DNA of 64,000 nt from positions 1-64,000 of the forward strand of contig NZ_CGBP01000005.1 of NCBI RefSeq assembly GCF_001053095.1, written 5' to 3'. The DNA comes from Yersinia similis. GTDB lineage: Bacteria > Pseudomonadota > Gammaproteobacteria > Enterobacterales > Enterobacteriaceae. The notes under the pieces are model-generated. The model saw only the letters and a list, made by a program, of their open reading frames with translations. It was not told where the DNA came from and did no database searches. Shown piece after piece: positions 1 to 9,787 of the stretch (within the stretch, counting starts at the first letter, position 1; the number at the start of each line of letters is the position of its first letter). The translations under genes were made by a program, and so were the position numbers.

Positions 1-1732
1 GTGACTGAGCTGCTTTCTTGGCTTTGACTCTGGCAATAGCGGCGGCTACTGCGGCCTGACGAGGATCAACAACGTCGGTTGTTTCTTCAGTTGATAGTGC
101 CTGCTGCTTCTCTGCCTGCCGTGCTCTGGCCTGTGCTTTTCGGGCTTCACGGGCGGCAATAACTGCACTGTTATCCGGCAGTTGTCCTGCGGGAATATTG
201 ATAACAGAATCTGTGCCATCAGATTGACGGGCCAAACGACTGATAGCACCGTTAACCGTTTGTTGTTCAGCATCGGTCAATTTGACAGCGGCTTGTTTGT
301 GCCGCAATTCTCTGGCCAGCTTCTCTCGCGCCAGGCGGGCTTGTTTCGCTTCAAATCGTGCCTTAGCTTCGGCTGCACGAGCACTCTCCTGATCGAGGGC
401 GCGTATTTCTGCTTTTTCTTGCCGGTAATATTGCACCAGAGGAATATTACTGGGGCAAACATAGGCGCAGGCACCGCATTCTATACAATCGAACAAATTA
501 TGATTGCGGGCCTTTTCGTGTTCTTCGCCACGGCTAAACCAGTAGAGTTGTTGAGGCAATAACCCGGCAGGGCAGGCGTCAACACATAAACCGCAACGGA
601 TACAGGATTGCTCTGGTTCAGATAGGCCCATTTCCGTTTCAGCGGGCGCTAAAATGCAGTTACTGATTTTAACGATGGGGACATCCAAACTGGGCAAAGT
701 AAAGCCCATCAACGGCCCCCCCATAATCACCATTGGCGGGTTCTGAGGCCGGAAACCGGCCAATTTAAGTAAATACAGTACCGGTGTACCGATTCTGGCC
801 CAAAAGTTTCCAGGCGATGATAGGGCATCACCGGTTAATGTCACCACCCGCTCAATCAGTGGCTCGTCGTCGATAACTGCCCGTTTGATAGCCACGACAG
901 TACCGACGTTTTGCATTAATACACCAATGGACGACGAATGCTTGCCAAAGGGGACTTCTTTGCCCGTCAGAATCTTGGTTAATTGCTTAGCTCCCCCTGA
1001 TGGGTACTTGGTGGGTACAACACGTAAGTGAATGTCATCTTGCCCACGTAATGCCCGTTGCAGTGCCGCAATCGCTTCTGGCTTATTATCTTCTATCCCA
1101 ATCAACACCTGCTGAGGTTGCAGCAAATGCCGTAAAATATGGATGCCCGTTATGACTTCGTCAGCATGCTCTTGCATCAAACGGTCATCAGCCGTGATAT
1201 AGGGTTCGCATTCCGCAGCGTTGATGATTAACGTGATAATCCCATTCCCCCCCCCTTGCAGCTTACTGGCCGTTGGGAAACCAGCGCCCCCTAAACCGGC
1301 AATACCCGCTTGATGAATGCGGTCAAGTATGGCCATTTTATCGCGCTGCTGATAGTCATCCCATGGCTGCTGTTCACGCCAGCGGTCCTCACCATCAGGA
1401 GTAATATAGACGCAAAGTTCAGCTAAGCCAGATGGATGGGCGGTGGTATGTGGAGCAATCGCTGTGATCGTGCCTGAGGTAGGGGCATGAACTGGAACTG
1501 TACGTCCACGGCCGACAGTCAGTGATTGCCCCCTCAATACTTGCTCACCCGCCCGTACCCGCAGTTCGCCCTCCGGCCCCAAGTGCTGTTGCAAAGGGAT
1601 AATTAATTGATCTGGCAAAGGCGCGATACGCATGGGTACCGTGCTTGATTGCAATTTCATTTCTGGAGGGTGGATACCGCCATCGAAATCCCAGATTTTG
1701 TCATGTTGGCGGGCAGTAAACAGCTTAAACAT
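1..1732 (-). CDS. rsxC: RsxC, electron transport complex subunit C (partial, 3' end outside window)
   Basis: Peripheral NADH-binding and Fe-S subunit of the Rsx (Rnf-type) inner-membrane complex, which in E. coli keeps SoxR reduced. The first 577 codons are visible; the stop lies left of base 1. The start MFKLFTAR is conserved, and its ATG overlaps the end of rsxB by 8 bp, indicating translational coupling. Two ferredoxin-type 4Fe-4S clusters are readable near bases 480-605 ([12 protein letters not shown], then [12 protein letters not shown]). They are followed by an Ala/Lys/Arg/Glu-rich tail, the repetitive C-terminal extension typical of enterobacterial RsxC, which varies in length between species. 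Last visible gene of a ydgK-rsxA-rsxB-rsxC run on the minus strand. Confidence 0.95.
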   Translation of the reverse strand, partial: MFKLFTARQHDKIWDFDGGIHPPEMKLQSSTVPMRIAPLPDQLIIPLQQHLGPEGELRVRAGEQVLRGQSLTVGRGRTVPVHAPTSGTITAIAPHTTAHPSGLAELCVYITPDGEDRWREQQPWDDYQQRDKMAILDRIHQAGIAGLGGAGFPTASKLQGGGNGIITLIINAAECEPYITADDRLMQEHADEVITGIHILRHLLQPQQVLIGIEDNKPEAIAALQRALRGQDDIHLRVVPTKYPSGGAKQLTKILTGKEVPFGKHSSSIGVLMQNVGTVVAIKRAVIDDEPLIERVVTLTGDALSSPGNFWARIGTPVLYLLKLAGFRPQNPPMVIMGGPLMGFTLPSLDVPIVKISNCILAPAETEMGLSEPEQSCIRCGLCVDACPAGLLPQQLYWFSRGEEHEKARNHNLFDCIECGACAYVCPSNIPLVQYYRQEKAEIRALDQESARAAEAKARFEAKQARLAREKLARELRHKQAAVKLTDAEQQTVNGAISRLARQSDGTDSVINIPAGQLPDNSAVIAAREARKAQARARQAEKQQALSTEETTDVVDPRQAAVAAAIARVKAKKAAQS

Positions 1733-2348
1733 GTTGCTCCACGTCTATCATTTTTACCGGAATCATTTGTGAGGCGATCAACTGATTGGGCAGATTTTTG
1801 ACCGGAATGGTGTTCAAATCCCATTTCCAGTTGGTGGTGGTGGTAGCAACCGGGATCATTTCAATACAATCTGTTGGGCAGGGGGCGACACACAGGTCGC
1901 AACCGGTGCAGAGATCAGATAATACGGTATGCATAGCCCGTGTCGCCCCGATAATGGCATCAACCGGACAGGCCTGAATACATTTAGTACAACCGATGCA
2001 GTTTGCTTCATCGATAAACGCCACTTTACGTTGTGGATGAGCAGCGCTTTCATCACCATCCAACGGCTGTGGCTCGACCGCCAATAGTTCGGCCAGTTTC
2101 AACATCACCTGCTCGCCACCCGGCGCGCACTTGTTGATTTTTTCACCGCCAGTAGAAACTGCCTCGGCATAGGGCCGGCAACCAGGGTAGCCGCATTGCC
2201 CACATTGGCTCTGTGGCAAAATGGCATCCACTTGCTCGACGACAGGGTCTTCATCAACTTGGAAGCGACGAGCAGCGAAGCCGAGCACCACGCCGGAGAC
2301 TAGCGCCAGTGTACTGAGTGCACCGATGGCGATCCATAAAGACATCAT
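1725..2348 (-). CDS. rsxB: RsxB, electron transport complex ferredoxin subunit
   Basis: Fe-S subunit of the Rsx/Rnf complex, 207 aa. One N-terminal membrane anchor (about residues 4-24) is followed by a Fe-S cluster motif with C49, C52, C57 and C74 (CGQCGYPGC core). Two ferredoxin-like 4Fe-4S motifs follow (C117/C120/C123/C127 and C147/C150/C153/C157). All expected cysteines are present. The start codon overlaps the rsxA stop (TAATG), and a second in-frame ATG follows at once, so the start could be either. It passes electrons between RsxC and the membrane subunits. Confidence 0.96.
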   Translation of the reverse strand: MMSLWIAIGALSTLALVSGVVLGFAARRFQVDEDPVVEQVDAILPQSQCGQCGYPGCRPYAEAVSTGGEKINKCAPGGEQVMLKLAELLAVEPQPLDGDESAAHPQRKVAFIDEANCIGCTKCIQACPVDAIIGATRAMHTVLSDLCTGCDLCVAPCPTDCIEMIPVATTTTNWKWDLNTIPVKNLPNQLIASQMIPVKMIDVEQHV

Positions 2349-2929
2349 TAGAACTTCACCAAACCGGTAAAGCCCATAAAGGCCAGAGACATCAGCCCTG
2401 CAGTGATCAACGCGATAGAGGACCCACGGAAGGGCGCAGGGACATCCGCCACGGCCAGGCGCTCGCGAATAGCGGCAAATAACACCATTACCAAAGAGAA
2501 ACCCGCAGCAGCACTAAAACCATAGACTGCGGATTGCATGAAATTATGTGACTGATTCACATTGAGTAGAGCAACCCCTAAAACAGCACAGTTAGTGGTG
2601 ATCAATGGGAGAAAGATGCCCAGCAAGCGATAAAGCGTCGGGCTGGTTTTGCGAACCACCAATTCGGTGAATTGCACCACGACAGCGATAACTAAAATAA
2701 AGGCCAGTGTTCGCAAATAAACCAGACCAAGTGGTAGCAAAATAAAGCTATTGACCATCCAGGCGCAAACCGATGCCAACGTCAGCACGAAAGTGGTCGC
2801 CAGACCCATACCAATGGCGGTTTCCAGTTTTTTAGAGACGCCCATAAACGGGCACAGGCCAAGAAACTTGACCAGAACAAAGTTATTTACCAAAACTGTG
2901 CCGACAAAGAGGAGCAGGTATTCAGTCAT
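2348..2929 (-). CDS. rsxA: RsxA, electron transport complex integral membrane subunit
   Basis: Integral membrane subunit of the Rsx complex, 193 aa, exactly the family length when started at [11 protein letters not shown]. An upstream in-frame ATG at 2971 would add 14 non-conserved residues and was not used. Six hydrophobic segments are apparent. The conserved [12 protein letters not shown] and ITTNCAVLG stretches are present; in the Rnf family these carry the cysteines of a membrane-embedded Fe-S centre. First rsx gene in the run, with ydgK upstream. Confidence 0.96.
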   Translation of the reverse strand: MTEYLLLFVGTVLVNNFVLVKFLGLCPFMGVSKKLETAIGMGLATTFVLTLASVCAWMVNSFILLPLGLVYLRTLAFILVIAVVVQFTELVVRKTSPTLYRLLGIFLPLITTNCAVLGVALLNVNQSHNFMQSAVYGFSAAAGFSLVMVLFAAIRERLAVADVPAPFRGSSIALITAGLMSLAFMGFTGLVKF

Positions 2930-3013
2930 TGCATTGTGGGACCTAAAAAATAAAAGCCGCCTATTATCCAAAATTGACGGCCCGACGACAACAGATGAAA
3001 TGCAGGGTTATTG

Positions 3014-3043
3014 CGATTTTCCCCTTATTTGGGGGGGAAATCG
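3014..3043 (-). other. Imperfect hairpin between ydgK and rsxA
   Basis: CGATTT and AAATCG flank C-rich and G-rich blocks, giving a stem of about ten pairs with one bulged base, upstream of the rsxA start. It could be a weak terminator or attenuator between ydgK and the rsx genes. No U tract follows on the minus strand, so the role is open. Confidence 0.35.
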
Positions 3044-3055
3044 TGCGCAATCACT

Positions 3056-3499
3056 TCAGCGTTCGGTAAAAGTGTATTTTACGCGCTGTGAACGTTTGAT
3101 GTAAGGAACAAAAATAGCCGCGGCTAACAGCGGCCACCCCAGCGTTTTTAACGCAATTTCATCAGGGATTGGTGAGAAAGCAAATGCCTTCAACGCCAGT
3201 AACACCGTAAGCAGTAACCACAGAATGAACAACTTAGGAAAACGGCGCGAACGGCTACAAAATAGCCAAACAATCCACAGCGTGTAAAGCCACATGACCA
3301 GCGTTGTTACTACGGAAAAGTACCATTGCAGCGTAAAAGCTTGCGTGTTAGTCACCAAATATTCTCTGGATGCCGGTGTCGTAATCGCCATGGCGTACAG
3401 GACCAGCATCAGGCTGGCGCTGAGCAGTGTCACGATCAAATAGGCCAGTGGGGCTAACAACCAGCCGCCAATGCGTTGATATTCTTGCGGTTGAGACAT
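3056..3499 (-). CDS. ydgK: YdgK-type inner membrane protein (DUF2569)
   Basis: Small inner-membrane protein of 147 aa with four hydrophobic segments. The N-terminal YQRIGGWLLAPLAY and the KAFAFSPI stretch match the DUF2569 family and E. coli YdgK, which also sits directly upstream of rsxA. The function is not established. The start is supported by an AAAAGG six bases upstream. The C-terminus is basic (KRSQRVKYTF). Confidence 0.88.
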   Translation of the reverse strand: MSQPQEYQRIGGWLLAPLAYLIVTLLSASLMLVLYAMAITTPASREYLVTNTQAFTLQWYFSVVTTLVMWLYTLWIVWLFCSRSRRFPKLFILWLLLTVLLALKAFAFSPIPDEIALKTLGWPLLAAAIFVPYIKRSQRVKYTFTER

Positions 3500-3962
3500 A
3501 ATAAACCTTTTAATCTGCTAATCAGAGGTATTCAGTAATAAGATATTATAACCTCTTTATATTCTCCTGGCTTAGTGCTCTTCGTCATTTATATCGACAT
3601 AGCCATAGGTAAAACGTTGGCACGACCATGGTGTTGCCAGTGCCAATACGGACAAATCGAGTAAAGCAGAGAGGGTAGCGCTAGAGAATAAACTCAAGCG
3701 GTTGACAGCCCGATGACTCGCTCTTAAACGGTAATCTTTAAATATTTCTTTTTTATTAAGGTGTTTTTAAATTTAATGAAAGGAGGGCAGAATAATAAAT
3801 ATTACAAATCCTTAGTGATTAAACAATATTTATATTTTATACGGTAATATACGCATTAAATTGCTCTGATTAATATTCGGAAAATTACTTTCACAGTAAC
3901 CGGATACCTCAATAACAGAGTGCCCCAATAATAAAACGTCCCAATAGCAGGTAGTCTATTTC
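3500..3962. other. AT-rich intergenic region between ydgK and the secretion genes
   Basis: A 463-base stretch between the divergent ydgK and rtxB-like genes that should hold both promoters. The part from about 3740 to 3960 is very AT-rich. No convincing open frame, RNA gene or repeat was seen, and no trace of an RTX toxin gene. Only a weak AGG lies in front of the secretion gene. Confidence 0.4.
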
Positions 3963-6104
3963 ATGGAAAATCATGTTTATTCAGCGTTGATATGTGCGTC
4001 CAGATTGATTCGTCTGGCCGGATTAAATCCAATGGATATTGAAAAATTTAGTCAGAAGGCCGCCATCGATATCTCAGTAAAAACAACGTTAGTGTCTCTA
4101 CGGTATTATATCGTTCAATTTTCACAAACGGCTTCTGTCCGTTTTAAAATACGTAAGCAAGCATTGGAGAAAATAAGGCCGGAGCAGTTACCGTTGGCAT
4201 TTCGTGACCGTCAGGGGAATTTCATCTTGCTGGCACGGATGAATGAACAACAAGTGTTATTACAATATGCAGATAGTGAAAAGCCACAAGTTGTAAGTTA
4301 TCAATTTCTTAGTGAGGTGTGGGGTGGGTTGGTCTTATGCTGTAGCCATTCACGCTTTGATATTCGCTGGTTTATCCCGCCACTACGTCGCCATCGTAAG
4401 CCGTTAATGCAAGTCCTACTGTTATCATTGTTGCTTCAATTCCTGGCCTTGATCTCCCCTCTCTTTTTTCAAGTTATCATGGACAAAGTCCTCGTTCATC
4501 ATGCATTAACCACACTGGAAGTGTTAATCATCATCTTAGTTATTGTTGGGGTGTATGAAGTTATATTAAAAGGCTTGCGAGAATATATCTTCATGCATAC
4601 GACAACGCGAGTAGATATATTATTAGGCGGGAAGTTATTTCAACATTTAATCAGGTTGCCGTTAAGTTACTTTAAACAACGCCATGTCGGTAATATTGTT
4701 GCCAGAGTCCGTGAATTAGATAATGTCCGTGATTTCATCACGGGGTCAGCCTTGACATTATGTGTTGATGTGGTTTTTACCCTCGTGTTGTTTATTGTTA
4801 TGTGGTGTATATCCCCGTTATTAACCTTAATAATACTGAGTACGTTGCCTTTTTATTTATTATTAGCCGGGATGACAACTCGGCCGCTACAAAAAAAAGT
4901 GGAGGCTCTCTGTAGTTTTGCCGCACAAAACGGCGCGTTTTTGACTGAAACGGTATCTGGGGTGGAAACCGTAAAAAGTTTGGCGCTAGAGCCACGGATG
5001 CGCCAGCGTTGGGAAAGACAAACCCGTGATTTTGCTCAGGCTAATTTTCAGGTGCAAAATTTACAAAATCTCAGTAGCCAAGCGTCTCAACTCTTGCAGA
5101 AGGTGGCTGGTGCATTAGTGATCGTGATGGGCGCGTATCAAGTTATGTCTGTACAGCTCAGTATTGGTCAGTTGATTGCATTTAATATGTTGGCACTACA
5201 GGCATTAATGCCGATGAGTAAACTGGTTGATTTATGGCAGCAGAGTATCCGTGCTCAGGTTGGGCTGAAATTAATATCAGACATTCTAAGCTTACCGGTT
5301 GAACCCGCGGCAGATCCGGCGGCCTCGTATCCTGCGATTAACGGCAATATACGGCTAAAAAATGTGGTATTCCGTTATCGTCCTGATCTTGAGCCTGTCT
5401 TACATGATTTAACCTTATCTATCCACGCGGGTGAACATATCGGGTTGGTGGGGCCGTCTGGCTCGGGGAAAAGTACCGTAGCCCGGTTATTACAACGGCT
5501 CTATAACACCGAACAAGGGACCATTACGATAGATGGTTGCCCGATCAACCATTTATCACCAGCATATTTACGTCAGCAAGTGGGAGTGGTGATGCAGGAA
5601 AGCTACCTGTTTAACTGCACCGTGCGAGAAAATATTGCCCATTCACGACCAACAGCCACATTGGCTGAGGTGGTCAATGCCGCCAGTTTAGCTGGCGCTA
5701 ATGCCTTTATTTTGGCGTTGCCTTTAGGGTATGACACGGTCTTGTCTGAAGGGGGGGCCTCTTTGTCTGGCGGGCAACGTCAACGTATTGCCATTGCTCG
5801 TACTTTGCTCGCCAACCCCCGTATCTTAATTTTTGATGAAGCGACCAGCGCACTGGATGATGAGTCTCAGACGGAGATTCAGAAAAACATGGCCCGCATT
5901 ATCGCCAATCGCACGGTCATTACGATTGCCCACCGCCTATCGACCGTTCGCCACTGCCACCGTATTGCTGTGATAACACAAGGCCGCGTCACCGAACTTG
6001 CCAGCCATGATGAATTACTGCAATTAAACGGCAGTTACGCTCGGCTTTGGCAACAACAAGTTCACTTTCACCAAAACAAGCCCACTTTAACCACGGGGAA
6101 ATAA
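3963..6104 (+). CDS. Type I secretion permease/ATPase, RtxB/HlyB-like
   Basis: ABC exporter of a type I secretion system, 713 aa. Residues 1 to about 125 form a C39-like domain. The alignable region lacks the peptidase cysteine, as in HlyB, so this should be a substrate-docking domain and not a protease. A six-helix membrane domain spans about 150-430. The nucleotide-binding domain is intact: Walker A GPSGSGKST at 497-505, signature LSGGQRQR at 601-608, Walker B ending D625-E626, switch H657. The stop is 10 bases from the adaptor gene, so the three secretion genes form an operon. Together with the second ABC gene it resembles the RtxB/RtxE pair that exports MARTX toxins in Vibrio. No toxin gene is visible here. 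Confidence 0.9.
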   Translation: MENHVYSALICASRLIRLAGLNPMDIEKFSQKAAIDISVKTTLVSLRYYIVQFSQTASVRFKIRKQALEKIRPEQLPLAFRDRQGNFILLARMNEQQVLLQYADSEKPQVVSYQFLSEVWGGLVLCCSHSRFDIRWFIPPLRRHRKPLMQVLLLSLLLQFLALISPLFFQVIMDKVLVHHALTTLEVLIIILVIVGVYEVILKGLREYIFMHTTTRVDILLGGKLFQHLIRLPLSYFKQRHVGNIVARVRELDNVRDFITGSALTLCVDVVFTLVLFIVMWCISPLLTLIILSTLPFYLLLAGMTTRPLQKKVEALCSFAAQNGAFLTETVSGVETVKSLALEPRMRQRWERQTRDFAQANFQVQNLQNLSSQASQLLQKVAGALVIVMGAYQVMSVQLSIGQLIAFNMLALQALMPMSKLVDLWQQSIRAQVGLKLISDILSLPVEPAADPAASYPAINGNIRLKNVVFRYRPDLEPVLHDLTLSIHAGEHIGLVGPSGSGKSTVARLLQRLYNTEQGTITIDGCPINHLSPAYLRQQVGVVMQESYLFNCTVRENIAHSRPTATLAEVVNAASLAGANAFILALPLGYDTVLSEGGASLSGGQRQRIAIARTLLANPRILIFDEATSALDDESQTEIQKNMARIIANRTVITIAHRLSTVRHCHRIAVITQGRVTELASHDELLQLNGSYARLWQQQVHFHQNKPTLTTGK

Positions 6105-6114
6105 AATAAATATT

Positions 6115-7485
6115 ATGTCTGCGTTTATTCAGTATATAAAAAACCGCTGGCAGCGTTGTTTTACCACTGCGCGTACCCGTGATGAATATGATTTTCTACC
6201 TGCTTATCTGGAGATTGTCGAGCGCCCGATCGCCCCATTAGCTCGTCGTACAGCGTGGTTACTCATACTGACATTATTGCTGGTATTGCTATGGGCGATT
6301 ATTGGAAAGCTTGATATCCATGCCTCAGCCAGCGGCAAAGTGATTGTCGCGGAGCACTCCAAAATTATCCAACCAGCGGAGCCTGGTGTGGTGACGGAAA
6401 TTAATGTTCGAGAAGGGGATATGGTTGATGCAGGGCAGGCGCTTATTGCGTTAAACCCTATTGGCATTGATGCCGAAGTACGCAATATCAATCAACAACT
6501 ACAATATCGTCAGTTGGAGGCCGCCCGGTTAGCTGCTCTCCTGACTGATGATCCGCTAAAAAATTTCAAACCGCCTTATGACAGCCCAGAATCTCTGGTG
6601 GTGGCATCCAGTGCATTATTGGCAAAAGAATATGCCGAGGTAACAGCTGAATTATCACGTCAGGATAGCGAACTGGCGGTGAATCAGGCACATCTTCAGG
6701 CCGGAATTGAGCACAACTCTCATCAAAAAGCATTACTGAAAAATATTCATCAGCGGTTACACGCGTCGCGGACGTTGGCTAAATCTAAGTCAATTGCCGA
6801 GGTCGAACTTCTGGTACAGGAGCGGGAATGGTTAACCGCAACGGCTGAAGCCAACCGTTTGCAGAGTGAACAAGTTATTTTACGGGCTAAGGCATACAGT
6901 TTGGCGCAAACCCGTATGCATTATCTGGCAAAGACAGACCGTGATAATCGGGAACGATTGAATAAAACCCACGAAGTTATTCATCAGCTTCAGCAAGAGC
7001 AAATCAAAATGATGGATAAACAACGCCAGCAAACCCTAAGAGCACCGGTGGCTGGTGTTATTCAGCAATTAGCCGTTCATACATTAGGGGGGGTGGTCAC
7101 CACCGCGCAGCCTTTGATGGTACTGGTTCCAGAAGATTATCAGTTGGAGCTTGATGTCATGATCCTCAATAAAGATGTGGGGTTCGTCCTGCCAGGTCAG
7201 GCGGTGGAAATCAAAGTTGACAGCTTCCCTTATACCCGCTTCGGCACGTTATCCGGGGAAGTAAAACATATTTCCCGTGATGCGATGGAAGATCAACAGC
7301 GGGGGCTGGTATTTCCAGCGCGTATCCGCTTACTCAGCGATACCCTGACGGTGGAGGGTAAACCGGTACGGTTGTCTGCGGGGATGGCCATCAATGCGGA
7401 AATTAAAACAGGTCGCCGTCGGGTCATTGATTATCTGCTGAGTCCATTGCAGCAATATCAATCTGAAGCTATGAGGGAGCGCTAA
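6115..7485 (+). CDS. Type I secretion membrane fusion protein, RtxD/HlyD-like
   Basis: Periplasmic adaptor of 456 aa linking the ABC exporter to a TolC-type outer-membrane channel. A short cytoplasmic N-terminus is followed by one membrane helix (about 46-64). Next come a biotinyl-lipoyl half (EPGVVTEINVREGDMVDAG), a long coiled-coil hairpin (about 120-310, Gln/Glu/Ala-rich), the second lipoyl half (LRAPVAGVIQQLAV) and a beta-barrel domain. This is the HlyD domain order at the usual length. It lies between the two ABC genes with gaps of 10 and 1 bp, so the three are surely co-transcribed. Confidence 0.92.
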   Translation: MSAFIQYIKNRWQRCFTTARTRDEYDFLPAYLEIVERPIAPLARRTAWLLILTLLLVLLWAIIGKLDIHASASGKVIVAEHSKIIQPAEPGVVTEINVREGDMVDAGQALIALNPIGIDAEVRNINQQLQYRQLEAARLAALLTDDPLKNFKPPYDSPESLVVASSALLAKEYAEVTAELSRQDSELAVNQAHLQAGIEHNSHQKALLKNIHQRLHASRTLAKSKSIAEVELLVQEREWLTATAEANRLQSEQVILRAKAYSLAQTRMHYLAKTDRDNRERLNKTHEVIHQLQQEQIKMMDKQRQQTLRAPVAGVIQQLAVHTLGGVVTTAQPLMVLVPEDYQLELDVMILNKDVGFVLPGQAVEIKVDSFPYTRFGTLSGEVKHISRDAMEDQQRGLVFPARIRLLSDTLTVEGKPVRLSAGMAINAEIKTGRRRVIDYLLSPLQQYQSEAMRER

Positions 7486-7486
7486 C

Positions 7487-9625
7487 ATGATGGAGTCTTA
7501 TTCAACTCTGACCGCCGAGGCCGCCAAGATTATTCAGCCGTTGGCGGCGTTGGCGTGTGCTGCTACCTGCTTTGATTTAACCATCGAAGCTTCGCAATTG
7601 ACGCACCAATTAGGCTTAGCTCCCGATGAGATAGATAGCATTGCCTTGTGCCGCTGTGCTGCTTGGATCGGGCTGCGAGCGAGGCAAGTTAATCAGCCTT
7701 TTGAACGTGTGGGAAAGCTGGCATTACCCGTTTTATTCAGTGATGGTGCTCAGTGGTATGTTTTGCTGTCTCTGACCGCACTGGAGGCTACGGTCTATTT
7801 TGCTGGCAGCGACCAGACACAGAAAATAAGTCCAGAAGCACTTGCTAAATTGTGGCGCAATGAGGTGATTTTGCTGGCGAAGGCTGAATCGATAACGGCC
7901 AAAAAGCAGTTTTTCGGTTTTAGCTGGTTTATTCCGGTGGTGATGAAGTACCGGCATCAGCTACGTAACATTATTCTTGTCTCATTACTGCTACAAGCCA
8001 TTTTGCTCGTCACACCAATGCTGTTTGAAACCGTTATCGATAAAGTGTTGGTGAGCCGCGGGGTAGATAGTTTGGTGGTTCTAGGCGGGGCCATGATAGC
8101 ACTGGCGATTGCTGAACCGGGGTATACCTTATTACGTGGCTGGCTGTTTGCACACTTGTCCAGCAGGGTGGGGGCTGAACTCAATACGCAGTTATATCGG
8201 CATCTTCTGGGGCTGCCACTGGGGTATTTTACCGGTCAACAGACAGGGCAGACTATCGCCAAGATGCGAGAAATGGAGCAAATTCGCAGCTTCCTTACTG
8301 GCTCAGCCCTGACTATGGTGTTAGATCTGTTTTTTGTCATCACCTTTATTGCCGTGATGTTTCGCTACAGTGGCCAATTGACAGGGATTGTATTGATTTC
8401 TCTGCTCTGTTATCTGCTCTTTTGGTCAGCGGTTGGGGGGCTGTTACGTAAGCGGGTGGGGCAGCAATATGAAACCAGTGCGCAGGCAACCTCGTTCCTG
8501 ACTGAGGCGATAAGCGGCGTAGAAACCATCAAAACTTCGGCAACCGAAAGTCAGTTTAATCGGCGTTGGCGTCAAGTATTGGCACGCTATGTACGGGCTT
8601 CTTTTGGTTGTTCGCAGGCAGGAAACTTGGCTGGCCAAGGGATTTCGCTTATTAATAAAATAACGTCAGCCATTCTGTTGTGGTTTGGTGTAACTCTCGT
8701 ATTGGCTGGAAAGCTCAGCCCTGGTGAATTGGTGGCGTTTAATATGTTTGCCGGCTACGTTACCCAACCGATCTTGCGATTGGCTCAGGCATGGCAAGAC
8801 TTCCAACATACACAGATTGCGCTGGAACGGATTGGTACCATTCTGGATACCCCCCTTGAACCCGGTAGTGCCGGGCTGGTTTCAAACTGTAAACGGGGAG
8901 GGAGCTTAAGTTTTAAGCAGGTACGCTTCCGTTATCGGCCTGATACCGCAGAGGTTTTTCAAAATCTGAATCTGGAGATCGCGGGTGGGGAGTTTATTGG
9001 TATTACAGGGCCATCAGGGTGCGGGAAATCGACACTGACCAAGCTAGTGCAGCGCTTATATACACCACAACATGGGCAGATTATGGTTGATGGACAGGAT
9101 TTAGCGATTACCGACCCTACCATGCTACGTCGTCGAATGAGTGTGGTATTGCAGGAAAGCGTACTGTTTTCGGGCAGCATTCGGGACAATATTTGTCAGT
9201 GTCGGCCCAATGCTGATGAGGCGCATGTGATACATATCGCACGGTTGGCTGGAGCGCATGATTTTATTATCGCGTTGCAGCAAGGTTATCAAACTCAGGT
9301 GGGCGAAAAGGGGGGGCTGCTTTCTGGCGGGCAACGTCAGCGCATTGCACTGGCAAGGGCGCTGATGGCTGATCCCAAAATTCTTATCCTTGATGAAGCA
9401 ACCAGTGCGTTGGATTATGAATCGGAGGCGGCGATCATGCGCCAATTACCTGAAATTACCCGTAACCGCACGGTTATCTGCATTGCACACCGTTTGAATA
9501 CACTACGTCAGTGCCACCGCATTTTGTTACTAAAAGATGGGCAAGTCGCGGAGCAAGGTAGTCATGAGGTCTTGATCGCGAGTGGTGGGAATTACGCGCG
9601 CCTGTGGCAACAGCAGACAGAGTAG
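7487..9625 (+). CDS. Second type I secretion permease/ATPase, RtxE-like
   Basis: Second ABC exporter of the cluster, 712 aa. It has a C39-like N-terminal domain (about 1-130), a six-helix membrane domain (about 155-440) and a complete ATPase: Walker A GPSGCGKST from 508, LSGGQRQR at 612-619, D636-E637, H668. Because neither ATPase has lost a catalytic motif, this is probably a working heterodimer partner and not a decayed duplicate. ABC-adaptor-ABC order is characteristic of the MARTX-type four-component secretion system; classical HlyB/HlyD systems have one ABC gene. GAGGGAG precedes the start. Confidence 0.9.
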   Translation: MMESYSTLTAEAAKIIQPLAALACAATCFDLTIEASQLTHQLGLAPDEIDSIALCRCAAWIGLRARQVNQPFERVGKLALPVLFSDGAQWYVLLSLTALEATVYFAGSDQTQKISPEALAKLWRNEVILLAKAESITAKKQFFGFSWFIPVVMKYRHQLRNIILVSLLLQAILLVTPMLFETVIDKVLVSRGVDSLVVLGGAMIALAIAEPGYTLLRGWLFAHLSSRVGAELNTQLYRHLLGLPLGYFTGQQTGQTIAKMREMEQIRSFLTGSALTMVLDLFFVITFIAVMFRYSGQLTGIVLISLLCYLLFWSAVGGLLRKRVGQQYETSAQATSFLTEAISGVETIKTSATESQFNRRWRQVLARYVRASFGCSQAGNLAGQGISLINKITSAILLWFGVTLVLAGKLSPGELVAFNMFAGYVTQPILRLAQAWQDFQHTQIALERIGTILDTPLEPGSAGLVSNCKRGGSLSFKQVRFRYRPDTAEVFQNLNLEIAGGEFIGITGPSGCGKSTLTKLVQRLYTPQHGQIMVDGQDLAITDPTMLRRRMSVVLQESVLFSGSIRDNICQCRPNADEAHVIHIARLAGAHDFIIALQQGYQTQVGEKGGLLSGGQRQRIALARALMADPKILILDEATSALDYESEAAIMRQLPEITRNRTVICIAHRLNTLRQCHRILLLKDGQVAEQGSHEVLIASGGNYARLWQQQTE

Positions 9626-9709
9626 TAAGGGTAAAGAGTAGTAAGACTCACCGGTATTGAAGGGGGTAACATAGTTATTAAAGTATTGTTATTAACGTAT
9701 TGTCATCAA

Positions 9710-9735
9710 CCTCAGGGGCCAACAGGCCTCTGAGG
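9710..9735. terminator. Hairpin between the secretion operon and araA
   Basis: CCTCAGGGGCC and GGCCTCTGAGG form an 11-bp stem (one G-U pair) around AACA. It sits between two convergent genes and probably terminates both. The T tract is poor on either strand. Confidence 0.55.
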
Positions 9736-9787
9736 GGGTCTCTATAATACTGAAATTTTTTAATACTAAGAATTGTGCCCAGCGACA

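Noticed and set aside
182-562. Plus-strand frame opposite rsxC
   Set aside because: It lies fully over the conserved, Cys-motif-bearing rsxC frame and is a shadow.
3500-3962. A remnant of an RTX toxin or its acyltransferase upstream of the exporter
   Set aside because: No GD-rich repeat or rtxC-like motif could be read in any frame.
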